A stretch of 64,000 nt of DNA from Flavobacteriaceae bacterium (GTDB lineage: Bacteria > Bacteroidota > Bacteroidia > Flavobacteriales > Flavobacteriaceae), in assembly GCA_028281065.1 (NCBI GenBank), contig JANQKN010000171.1:1-64000 (forward strand), in the 5' to 3' direction. How positions within the stretch are numbered: position 1 is the first letter of the stretch; each line of letters begins with the position of its first letter. Below are positions 1 to 6,915 of the stretch, one piece after another. The notes under the pieces were generated by a model. That model made no database searches, was not told the DNA's origin, and was given only the letters and a program-made list of their open reading frames with translations. Both the position numbers and the translations under genes were made by a program.

Positions 1-162
1 TATGGTCAGAAAATGAAAAATGCCTTAAAAGGAGGATGGGATGGGATTTCCGCTTTCTTCTTGGGTCTTCTTTATTTGTGGCCATTATTCCTGCTTTTGG
101 CCATCCTTATCTTCTTTTTAAGAAGGTACTTGAGACGAAAGAAGAAAAAGGCCAAAAATTAA
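1..162 (+). CDS. C-terminal fragment of a membrane protein, possibly DUF4349 family
   Basis: The frame is open from the first base of the window to a TAA at 160-162, so only the last 53 residues are visible. They hold one hydrophobic helix (about residues 19-41, preceded by GGWDGISAFFLG) followed by a very basic tail rich in Arg and Lys. A helix with a short basic cytoplasmic tail resembles the C-terminus of Bacteroidota DUF4349 proteins, whose large N-terminal domain is extracytoplasmic. That family call is an inference from a short tail; the rest of the gene lies outside the window. Confidence 0.6.
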   Translation, partial: YGQKMKNALKGGWDGISAFFLGLLYLWPLFLLLAILIFFLRRYLRRKKKKAKN

Positions 163-226
163 CAGATACTTATTATACCAAACCCGAAAAGGTAATTATC
201 TTGGGTCATAAATCTAATTGGAAACT

Positions 227-784
227 ATGAAAAACCCTTGGGTACTGCTTTTTGCGTTTGTTTTTTTGGTGGCTTGTAACAATAGTGACGACAATTCAAA
301 TGAAAATGCTACGGATGACGGCCCCACCATTACCGATGTAGAAGATCTCAACTTGGTAACGGGTTTGCTGGCGCGTGAAACACCAGACCAGAATCCGTTT
401 GTCTTAGGAAACCCAAATGTTTTTGTGCCAAACAATTCTGTTAGAATTTATCCTACAATAGCTGCTGGCATAATCAACATTGGTGCAAATGGATTGACTA
501 TCTCAGATATCTGGGTAGTTCCTGCCGAAGCAGAAAAAATACATCAAGAAGAAGACTTCAGTGTACTTTACACAGAAAACACCTATACACAATCGGACAT
601 CGACAATAGTGCATCCTTATCCATAGGAGAGCTAAGCTCCAGTGAGGTTGCTGTAAACTTGGAGGCTTTGGCTCCTGGTTATTATCGGGTATTTGTTTTG
701 GTAGAAGGTGTTCTTCAGTGGGAAAACTTGTACATACGAGAAGGTTCTGAAGATATAGACGACCTCATAGAGTTTTGGAATTAA
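227..784 (+). CDS. Predicted lipoprotein of unknown function
   Basis: This is a 185-residue protein. An in-frame TTG lies at 218, but the ATG at 227 begins an ideal signal sequence (MKNPW, a hydrophobic stretch, then a lipobox ending LVAC), so I start it there. After the lipidated Cys comes an Asp/Asn-rich linker (NNSDDNSNENATDDG), typical of exported Bacteroidota lipoproteins, then a probable beta-sandwich domain. I do not recognise the family. It lies 13 bases upstream of the S41 protease and may share its transcript. Lipoprotein export is well supported; function is unknown. Confidence 0.8.
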   Translation: MKNPWVLLFAFVFLVACNNSDDNSNENATDDGPTITDVEDLNLVTGLLARETPDQNPFVLGNPNVFVPNNSVRIYPTIAAGIINIGANGLTISDIWVVPAEAEKIHQEEDFSVLYTENTYTQSDIDNSASLSIGELSSSEVAVNLEALAPGYYRVFVLVEGVLQWENLYIREGSEDIDDLIEFWN

Positions 785-791
785 AAAGTAA

Positions 792-2420
792 ATGATCATG
801 AAGAGAAGAATTTTTATACCACTCCTTGCCATAGGATTATTAATCACTTCCTCGAGTTTTAAAAACGATTTTTTTGAAATCGCCAAGCAGGTGGAGATTT
901 TTACGACGCTCTTTAAGGAGCTCAACATGAATTATGTAGACGAGAATACTCCTGCCACCCTAATGGACAATGCTATTAAGGGAATGCTCGAAGATCTTGA
1001 TCCCTACACGGTTTACTGGAACGAACAAGCGGTGGAAGATGCCCGTATTAAAAATTCCGGGACTTATACAGGGATCGGCGCATCGGTACGCACCCTTAAT
1101 GACAAAATTATAATCACAGAGCCATTTAAAGATTATCCTGCCGATAAAGCGGGGTTAAAAGCGGGGGACGAAATTATAAAAATAGGCGATGTCCGCCTCT
1201 CCGACTTTGAGGATGATGCAGGGGAATTGTTAAAAGGAGCTGCAGGTAGCACCGTAGAGCTTACCTATAGAAGACAAGGAAAAACCCTAAACACAACCCT
1301 TACCCGCGAAAAAGTGGATGTAAAGGCCGTACCTTATTACAAGCTTATTGAAGGTGATATAGGTTATATCGTTTTGCAAAAGTTCAATCGCAGAACAACT
1401 GTAGAAACCAAAGCAGCATTGGAAGACTTAAAAGGACAAGGTGCAAAAAAGATCATTTTGGACGTTAGGGGAAATCCCGGTGGTTTGTTAAACGAAGCGA
1501 TTAACGTAGTTAATCTTTTTGTTCCAAAAGGAGAGATAATCACGACCACCAAATCCGTGATAGAAAAATACAACAAAACCTATAAAACCCGGAACCCACC
1601 CATTGATACAGAAATCCCATTGGTGGTCTTGGTAAACGGGCGTTCGGCTTCGGCCAGTGAGATCGTTTCCGGGGGATTGCAAGATTTGGATCGAGCCGTA
1701 ATTGTAGGCGCCAGGAGTTTCGGAAAAGGGTTGGTACAACGCCCAAAGAAGTTGGCTTATGGAACCCAATTAAAAGTAACCATCTCTAGGTATTATACCC
1801 CAAGCGGCCGATGTATACAAGCATTAGATTACTGGAACCGTGATGAAAACGGGGATCCGATCCGATTGGATCCTAAAGAGTACAATAAGTTTAAAACCAA
1901 AGGCGGGCGTACTGTGTATGATGGCGGAGGAATTTTACCCGATATAGAATTGGAATCGGCCAAATTCAGCCCCATTACCACAGCCCTTTTAAAAGACAAT
2001 TCCATTTTCGATTTTGCAACCGAATACTACTACAAAAACCCCATGACCGATTGGAACGGATTTTCGGTAGACGATGCTTTGTTTCAGGATTTCATCAAAT
2101 ACCTAAAAAAGAACGGATTTGAGTACGAAACGGAAACGGAAAAGAAATTCGAGGAAGCCTTACGCAGATCCGATGACGATGAGTTGATGGAAGAAATACA
2201 ATCCAGTTACAATGCCCTTATGGCATCTATAGACAAGGCCAAGGAAAAAGACCTTGTTTCCAAAAAAGCGGAAATTAAATCCTTACTTTCTGATGAGATT
2301 TTAAAGCGCTATTTCTATCGCGAAGGATTGTATGACTATCAGGTAACTCACAATCCCGAAATTTTGGAGGCGGTTGCGGTGCTGAACAATGAAAGCCGTT
2401 ACCAAAAAATCCTTAAGTAA
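792..2420 (+). CDS. S41 family C-terminal processing peptidase
   Basis: This 542-residue serine protease of the CtpA/Prc type cuts envelope proteins near their C-termini. A hydrophobic N-terminal segment (about residues 8-22) should export or anchor it. A PDZ domain follows (about residues 90-165, beginning near TGIGASVR), then the S41 catalytic domain. The nucleophile should be Ser287 in NGRSASASE and the general base Lys312 in SFGKG; their 25-residue spacing matches the Ser-Lys dyad of this family. A C-terminal helical region of about 120 residues completes it. Translation could start at the ATG at 792 or at 798. Confidence 0.93.
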   Translation: MIMKRRIFIPLLAIGLLITSSSFKNDFFEIAKQVEIFTTLFKELNMNYVDENTPATLMDNAIKGMLEDLDPYTVYWNEQAVEDARIKNSGTYTGIGASVRTLNDKIIITEPFKDYPADKAGLKAGDEIIKIGDVRLSDFEDDAGELLKGAAGSTVELTYRRQGKTLNTTLTREKVDVKAVPYYKLIEGDIGYIVLQKFNRRTTVETKAALEDLKGQGAKKIILDVRGNPGGLLNEAINVVNLFVPKGEIITTTKSVIEKYNKTYKTRNPPIDTEIPLVVLVNGRSASASEIVSGGLQDLDRAVIVGARSFGKGLVQRPKKLAYGTQLKVTISRYYTPSGRCIQALDYWNRDENGDPIRLDPKEYNKFKTKGGRTVYDGGGILPDIELESAKFSPITTALLKDNSIFDFATEYYYKNPMTDWNGFSVDDALFQDFIKYLKKNGFEYETETEKKFEEALRRSDDDELMEEIQSSYNALMASIDKAKEKDLVSKKAEIKSLLSDEILKRYFYREGLYDYQVTHNPEILEAVAVLNNESRYQKILK

Positions 2421-2516
2421 TATTCACTTGCGAAGGAATGGTTAGGGGTCTTGCTGAATTTTAGTAACTTTAGGCAAAACCAACACGAAATTTAACCCGC
2501 GCCAAGCGCGAAACAA

Positions 2517-3344
2517 ATGCAGGAATTCCTTCATTTTTTTGAAAACATGCCCATCTGGATGAAAGCCGGGTGGGTGTTTTTGGTTTTAGGTTTCTTCTGG
2601 ATATTGGAAGGCTACTATTCCCTCTTTCATTTGCGCTACAAAAAGTGGAAACACGCCAAGGTAAACCTCATCCTGTTGTTGTTTGTTATGATTATAAACG
2701 CTGTTTTTGGTATCGCAACGGCAGGGGTTTTTACATGGCTTCAAACTTCGGAGTTTGGATTGCTCCACTTGTTCGAAGCCCCCGTTTGGGTAGAACTCCT
2801 TATCGCTATTTTGGTTCTGGATCTTATTGCACAGTACGGCGTGCATTTCTTCCTTCATAAAATTCCCACTTTGTGGCGACTTCATATCGTACATCACAGT
2901 GACAAGCATGTAGATGCTACTACGGGAACCCGACACCACCCTATTGATTTTATCGTTAGGGAAACCTTTGCGCTTATTGCCGTAGTGATCACGGGAATGC
3001 CCATTGCATTTTATTTTTTCTACCGCATTTTAAGCGTTCTGTTCACTTATTGGACACACGCAAACATTGCCCTGCCATTGTCTTTGGACAAAGGGTTGAG
3101 TTACCTCATTGTTACCCCCAACATGCACAAATTCCACCACCATTTCGAGTTGCCGTGGACAGACAGCAATTACGGCAATATGTTCTCCATTTGGGATCGT
3201 TTGTTTGGCACCTTTGTATACGAAGATCCCAAGCAAATACAGTATGGAGTGGATTTGGCAGACCATACCGACGACGAAAGTATTTCGATCCAATTGGGGA
3301 TTCCTTTCAATAAAAATGTGAAATCGAAGAGTCGTTCACGCTAG
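2517..3344 (+). CDS. Fatty acid hydroxylase / sterol desaturase family membrane protein
   Basis: This 275-residue integral membrane di-iron enzyme contains the histidine clusters of the FA_hydroxylase superfamily. They are HFFLH (residues 110-114), HIVHH (123-127), HH at 140-141 and a C-terminal HKFHHH near residue 210. Hydrophobic segments lie before and between the clusters. The family hydroxylates or desaturates lipids using oxygen; the substrate here cannot be read from the sequence, and candidates include fatty acyl chains and carotenoid- or sterol-like lipids. It is preceded by a degenerate promoter motif (TAACTTTA near 2466) and seems to be transcribed alone. Confidence 0.88.
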   Translation: MQEFLHFFENMPIWMKAGWVFLVLGFFWILEGYYSLFHLRYKKWKHAKVNLILLLFVMIINAVFGIATAGVFTWLQTSEFGLLHLFEAPVWVELLIAILVLDLIAQYGVHFFLHKIPTLWRLHIVHHSDKHVDATTGTRHHPIDFIVRETFALIAVVITGMPIAFYFFYRILSVLFTYWTHANIALPLSLDKGLSYLIVTPNMHKFHHHFELPWTDSNYGNMFSIWDRLFGTFVYEDPKQIQYGVDLADHTDDESISIQLGIPFNKNVKSKSRSR

Positions 3345-3442
3345 AAGTTGCCATAAGTAATTAGCCTGCTTTTTCAAGTTTCTAGACATTGTTCCCATCC
3401 AAATCTTATCTATTTGGTTACATTTGGTGTAAAACGTTTGTT

Positions 3443-4387
3443 ATGGGTAAGTTATTGATCTTCGGCTTTGTTTTGGCTTTTCTACCTCTTCAGGCTCAAA
3501 TTGTGAACATCCCCGACCCTAACTTTAAACACGCCCTTGTCAATACAGAATGTGTAGATATTAATGGAGACGGAATAGGTGATGTCGATGCAGATACCAA
3601 CGATGATGGTGAAATCCAAGTGGATGAAGCTGAGGCGGTTTACGCATTGGCGGTCTCATATAGGGATATTTCGAGTTTGGTAGGGATTGAATATTTTATC
3701 AATCTTGAGGTTCTGTTGTGTTCTTCCAACCTCATTGCCGAGTTGGATCTAACTCAAAACCTAAAAATTAGAAGCTTGGTTTGCTGGAGTAATTCACTAA
3801 CAAGCCTAAATCTTTTTGAAAATATAGACCTAGAGATGTTGAATTGTTTTAACAATCCTATTATCTCATTAGACTTAAGCAATAATCCTGACTTAACGTT
3901 TTTGAATTGTTCTTCTAATTTGTTGACCGAACTGGACCTAACCCAAAACCCAAACTTAAATTATATTAATTGTTTAGACAATAGTCTTACTTTCTTGAAC
4001 ATTCAAAACGGAAACAATCAGATTATTAATCCCCTAATTGCCATAGACAACCCAGATTTGTTTTGTATTCAGGTGGATGATGTTGAATTTGCCAATTCCG
4101 CAAATTGGTTTATCGATGAACAATCGTTTTATAGTGAAGACTGTAGTTTGGGCACAGACACTTTCAGCGTAAATAAACCCGTAATCTTCCCAAATCCTGC
4201 AAAAGACATACTAAGAATAGACTTTAATGATCCTTTTCTAGATTCCAAAATATTCAATCTGCAGGGGGGGTTGTTGATCCAGACAAAAAATACCAGTATA
4301 GATGTGTCGGCACTATCAAGTGGAATTTATTTCATTTCGTTTTCTGTAAACGACCAAATTCTAACTAAGAAGTTTGTAAAATCCTAA
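3443..4387 (+). CDS. Secreted leucine-rich-repeat-like protein with T9SS sorting domain
   Basis: The start is placed at the ATG at 3443, where a signal peptide begins (MGKLLIFGFVLAFLPLQAQ); an in-frame TTG at 3389 would add an unlikely leader. After a conserved opening (IPDPNFKHALV) comes an acidic Asp/Asn-rich stretch resembling a calcium loop (DINGDGIGDVDADTNDDGE). Short degenerate repeats built on LxxLxCxxNxLxxLDLxxNxxL follow, giving a solenoid. The last ~75 residues are a type A T9SS C-terminal domain (FPNPAKD ... SSGIYFISF ... TKKFVKS), which routes the protein through the gliding-associated secretion system to the cell surface. The role, probably binding or adhesion, is inference. Confidence 0.88.
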   Translation: MGKLLIFGFVLAFLPLQAQIVNIPDPNFKHALVNTECVDINGDGIGDVDADTNDDGEIQVDEAEAVYALAVSYRDISSLVGIEYFINLEVLLCSSNLIAELDLTQNLKIRSLVCWSNSLTSLNLFENIDLEMLNCFNNPIISLDLSNNPDLTFLNCSSNLLTELDLTQNPNLNYINCLDNSLTFLNIQNGNNQIINPLIAIDNPDLFCIQVDDVEFANSANWFIDEQSFYSEDCSLGTDTFSVNKPVIFPNPAKDILRIDFNDPFLDSKIFNLQGGLLIQTKNTSIDVSALSSGIYFISFSVNDQILTKKFVKS

Positions 4388-4408
4388 TTTAAGTGTCTAG
4401 GGTTTTAT

Positions 4409-4498
4409 CATTTGTGTCTGCGGAATTTCATCTTCCAGGCACTCCTACCCTTTTTTTGGAACCCTAGATTTTCATAGAAGTGGGTTGGGTGCAGTCGA
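4409..4498 (-). pseudogene. Frameshifted duplicate of the 3' end of the downstream acetyltransferase gene
   Basis: These ~90 bases align by eye with 5130-5219, the last ~27 codons of the ElaA-like acetyltransferase, at about 80 % identity. Shared blocks include CATCTTCCAGG and ACCCTAGATTTTCATAGAA. The copy has lost one base in the poly-T stretch near 4458, so the reading frame is broken and no acetyltransferase tail is encoded. It ends within two bases of the stop codon of the secreted-protein gene at 4500-5018. That gene is therefore bracketed by the intact gene and this remnant. Confidence 0.8.
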
Positions 4499-4499
4499 A

Positions 4500-5018
4500 T
4501 TATTTTGACAATGCCTCCAATGCACGATTAACAATGGGTTCATAGTCGAAATTAGAACAGTTGCCTTCGCTCATAACCCTCTTGCCTTCTGTTTTTATCT
4601 CGCTAATGTCCTTTTCCCAATCAAAAAAATACACCGTGGCCTTAAAAACCTCGTTTAATTTTTTAAAATCCATGCCACCTTCGGTCTGCTCAAAATTTTC
4701 TTCAGATTCTACGATTTTTATGGGGATTCCATTGTTTAGGTAAAGGGTTGTTCTTAACCGGCCATAGGAAAGGCCTATTTCTTGAAAAACCTTGTAAATC
4801 TGTTCTCCATCGTGCGTGATTTCCAACACCCCTCCTCCATCGGTAGCAATTCCCGTAAGTTCTACCCAATCATGTTTTGTTAGAGTAAGGCCCGAATTTC
4901 CCTCTATAAAAGAAACCTCTTTGTTAATTTGTTCCTCTCTTTTCTCTTGTCCAAACAAGGAATATCCAATCACAGGAGATGAGACTATCATCAAAATTAC
5001 TAAAAGGAGTTTTTTCAT
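4500..5018 (-). CDS. Secreted protein of unknown function
   Basis: This 172-residue protein begins with a clear signal peptide (MKKLLLVILMIVSSPVIGYSLFG). The mature part is acidic and mixed alpha/beta, with no domain I recognise; two Cys-free thirds end in a region with one Cys (GNCSNFDYEP). The gene lies on the same strand as, and downstream of, the acetyltransferase. A broken copy of the acetyltransferase 3' end lies immediately beyond its stop codon, which suggests the gene was inserted there. Function unknown. Confidence 0.78.
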   Translation of the reverse strand: MKKLLLVILMIVSSPVIGYSLFGQEKREEQINKEVSFIEGNSGLTLTKHDWVELTGIATDGGGVLEITHDGEQIYKVFQEIGLSYGRLRTTLYLNNGIPIKIVESEENFEQTEGGMDFKKLNEVFKATVYFFDWEKDISEIKTEGKRVMSEGNCSNFDYEPIVNRALEALSK

Positions 5019-5114
5019 TTTTAGTTCATTTTCAAAACTAAATTATGAAACTCTGCTCCTTTTTAAAACAGCTAATGAGTAAACGAACGTTTTGAATTAG
5101 TAAAAGCCGGAGGC

Positions 5115-5558
5115 TTAGTCCGAAATAAACATCTGTATATGCGGAATCCCATCTTCCAGGTATTCCTCCCCTATTTTTTCGAACCCTAGATTTTCATAGA
5201 AACGGGTTAGGTACATTTGAGCAGACAGTTTTATAGTCGTAGTGTTGTAGTGGTCTTTTATGGCTTGAATAGAAGCATTCATGATATCGTACCCATAACC
5301 GTATTTCCGTTCGGAAGCTGCAACAGCCACCCGACCAATGGAGGCTTCTTCGAAATAATCGCCCGGCGCAAAGCATCTTGTGTAGGCCGCTATGCGGCCC
5401 GATTTTTTTCCGAAGACATGTAGCGCTTTTGGGTCCTTACCATCTACGTCCTGATAGATGCATTCTTGTTCTACCACAAAAACTTCGGATCGTAACTGAA
5501 GGATGCCATGCAACTCTTCAAGGGAAAGTGCATCGAATTTTTTTACCACGATCTCCAT
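5115..5558 (-). CDS. GNAT family N-acetyltransferase, ElaA-like
   Basis: This 147-residue protein is colinear with the ElaA group of GNAT acetyltransferases. An N-terminal substrate strand (LRSEVFVVEQECIYQDVDGKD) is followed by the acetyl-CoA-binding turn (GRVAVAASERKYGYG, about residues 75-90) and the terminal YENLGF strand. I start it at the ATG at 5558 (MEIVVKKF) rather than the upstream TTG at 5567. The acceptor molecule is unknown. It lies 31 bases downstream of rpiB on the same strand and is probably cotranscribed. The final ~27 codons are repeated in degraded form at 4409-4498. Confidence 0.88.
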   Translation of the reverse strand: MEIVVKKFDALSLEELHGILQLRSEVFVVEQECIYQDVDGKDPKALHVFGKKSGRIAAYTRCFAPGDYFEEASIGRVAVAASERKYGYGYDIMNASIQAIKDHYNTTTIKLSAQMYLTRFYENLGFEKIGEEYLEDGIPHIQMFISD

Positions 5559-5589
5559 AGAGCGCAATCTGCTATTTAAAAATATTGGA

Positions 5590-6021
5590 TTAAGAACAGG
5601 CTATTTTGTCTACCCTTCTTTGGTGGCGGCCACCTTCAAAATCGGTTGCCAAGAACGTTTTTACCATTTCCACCGCTTGGGGAATGGCTGTAAACCGGGC
5701 AGGAATACATAAAATATTGGCGTTGTTATGCTGGCGAATCAATTCTACGATTTCTTTGGTCCAACACAAACCAGCTCTTACTTTTTGGTATTTATTGGCG
5801 GTCATAGCTACACCATTAGCGCTTCCACAAATAAGGATGCCCCAATCTACATCGTCTTGTTCCACTGCTTTTGCTACTGGGTGAACAAAATCCGGATAGT
5901 CTACACTATCAAAACTGTCGGTTCCGTGGTTTTCTACCGCTATACCTTGAGAGTCCAAATACTTGGCGATGGCAAATTTATAATCGGTTCCTGCGTGGTC
6001 GTTTCCTATGGCGATTTTCAT
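5590..6021 (-). CDS. rpiB: Ribose-5-phosphate isomerase B
   Basis: This enzyme interconverts ribose 5-phosphate and ribulose 5-phosphate in the non-oxidative pentose phosphate pathway. The 143-residue length is normal for the RpiB/LacAB family. Visible motifs are GNDHAG near the N-terminus (His9), the active-site Cys65 in ICGSANG, and a closing HQRRVDKI segment. The ATG at 6019-6021 is well supported by the conserved start MKIAIGNDHAG. A TAnnTTTG element 53 bases upstream (6074-6081) fits its promoter. The 570-bp candidate origin region lies immediately upstream. Confidence 0.95.
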   Translation of the reverse strand: MKIAIGNDHAGTDYKFAIAKYLDSQGIAVENHGTDSFDSVDYPDFVHPVAKAVEQDDVDWGILICGSANGVAMTANKYQKVRAGLCWTKEIVELIRQHNNANILCIPARFTAIPQAVEMVKTFLATDFEGGRHQRRVDKIACS

Positions 6022-6073
6022 GATTCGAATTTTATTGTCTGCCTTCCTTAATCACTTCGGCAGATATTCTGTA

Positions 6074-6081
6074 CAAAGATA
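6074..6081 (-). promoter_or_regulatory. Predicted -7 promoter element of rpiB
   Basis: The plus strand reads CAAAGATA, i.e. TATCTTTG on the coding strand, an exact match to the Bacteroidota primary sigma-factor -7 consensus TAnnTTTG. It lies 53 bases before the rpiB start. No convincing -33 TTG box was seen. Confidence 0.6.
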
Positions 6082-6164
6082 CTTTATGCAGTTTTATTTA
6101 CTCGATTTTTATAATACCAATATTATCAATTCTTTACCTTTTCTTAAAACTACGGTGATAATTT

Positions 6165-6178
6165 AGTTAACAACATTG
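6165..6178 (+). repeat. 14-bp direct repeat, copy 1
   Basis: AGTTAACAACATTG occurs here and, identically, at 6310-6323 within the candidate origin. It contains the palindrome GTTAAC, and this copy runs directly into a TGTTCATAT nonamer. Confidence 0.75.
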
Positions 6179-6309
6179 TTCATATTTGTTGATGTAAAAT
6201 GCATAAAAATATTTGGAGATTCGTTCAGGATTTTCAGATGTAAAAAATAATGGATTTCAACAAAAAAGTTAGCCTTGATTTATTGTTGATTTTTCCGCAG
6301 CGTTCCTTC

Positions 6310-6323
6310 AGTTAACAACATTG
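6310..6323 (+). repeat. 14-bp direct repeat, copy 2
   Basis: This is an exact copy of the 14-mer at 6165-6178, 145 bases away, and lies in the same non-coding region. Confidence 0.75.
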
Positions 6324-6590
6324 GTTCTCCCGCTTTTTTATCAAAAATAGGATGTTCATATCCCTTGTTCACAACTGTGAATGAAAACGAAAATTCATTT
6401 AAATTCAGCGTCTTATCCTTGGGGTATTTTGTTCATAACCTATTCGAAAAAAAACATAAATAGAAATCAAAACAATCTCCAAAAAAGTTATACCCCTTTT
6501 CAACAACACATCATCATCATTATTTTTAATTAAAATTTCAAAAAAAAGAAAAGAGATGTTTTAATAAATGTTGAAAAAGCGGAAAAACTG

Positions 6591-6833
6591 TTAAACGATA
6601 CGTAAGTGGGAAGGTCTGTTGTTTAAATCGTTGATGATTTCCTTTGCATTGGGAATATCGTCTTCGTGAACTTTAAGTTGAATACCTCCAATAGCGTTGG
6701 AATGGAAAGGAAGGATCCCAATAGTGGTTTCGTTCTGGAACACAAAGCGGATTCCACTTTGCTGCAGCAAATGCCTGAGTACCGTATACTCGCTGGGATA
6801 GGTGAAGATAGCTATGGTTCTATACTGTTCCAT
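6591..6833 (-). CDS. DUF2007 family putative signal-transducing protein
   Basis: This 80-residue protein is started at the ATG at 6833 (MEQYRTIAIF) rather than an upstream in-frame codon. It has the ferredoxin-like shape of DUF2007: an opening strand (TIAIFTYPSEY), a helix (VLRHLLQQSGI), a strand (FVFQNETT), and a final strand-helix (GGIQLKVHEDDIPNAKEIIND). DUF2007 domains are small ACT-like or GlnB-like folds without a firmly assigned function. It diverges from rnr across an 82-bp gap containing a perfect palindrome, and its 3' end borders the candidate origin. Confidence 0.82.
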   Translation of the reverse strand: MEQYRTIAIFTYPSEYTVLRHLLQQSGIRFVFQNETTIGILPFHSNAIGGIQLKVHEDDIPNAKEIINDLNNRPSHLRIV

Positions 6834-6864
6834 ACGTACTAAAATACTAAATTTTAACATCTAT

Positions 6865-6878
6865 TGAATGTACATTCA
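6865..6878. promoter_or_regulatory. 14-bp perfect palindrome in the DUF2007/rnr divergent promoter gap
   Basis: TGAATGTACATTCA is exactly palindromic and sits midway between two divergent start codons, where a dimeric regulator could act on both. A degenerate promoter element, TACTTTTA, follows at 6890-6897 in the rnr direction. No regulator can be named. Confidence 0.4.
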
Positions 6879-6915
6879 TTGAATAAACGTACTTTTAAAA
6901 ATTATTACACAAAAC

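Larger units (their letters stand above)
6100..6590. other. Candidate chromosomal replication origin (oriC)
   Basis: This is a 570-bp gene-free interval between two minus-strand genes, very rich in A and T. It contains a dense cluster of TGTTnAnAA-like nonamers on both strands: TGTTCATAT at 6177 and 6353, TGTTCACAA at 6366, TGTGAATGA at 6376, TGTTCATAA at 6430, and several TGTTGA words. TGTTCATAA and TGTGAATGA are each one base from the classical DnaA box TGTGnATAA. A 14-bp direct repeat (AGTTAACAACATTG) occurs at 6165 and 6310. Near 6520-6565 the sequence is almost pure A/T, suitable for unwinding. Plus-strand genes predominate to the right and three parS-like sites lie 18-25 kb away. No dnaA gene is present, so this remains a prediction. 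Confidence 0.5.

Noticed and set aside
2570-3321. Several overlapping reading frames of 70-117 codons on both strands of the fatty acid hydroxylase gene.
   Set aside because: They share no family motifs, whereas the main frame has all His clusters; they are frame shadows.
4487-4500. GGTGCAGTCGAA resembling the REP-like core.
   Set aside because: It lies within the acetyltransferase duplicate and lacks the flanking palindrome; the match is explained by drift from the parent sequence.
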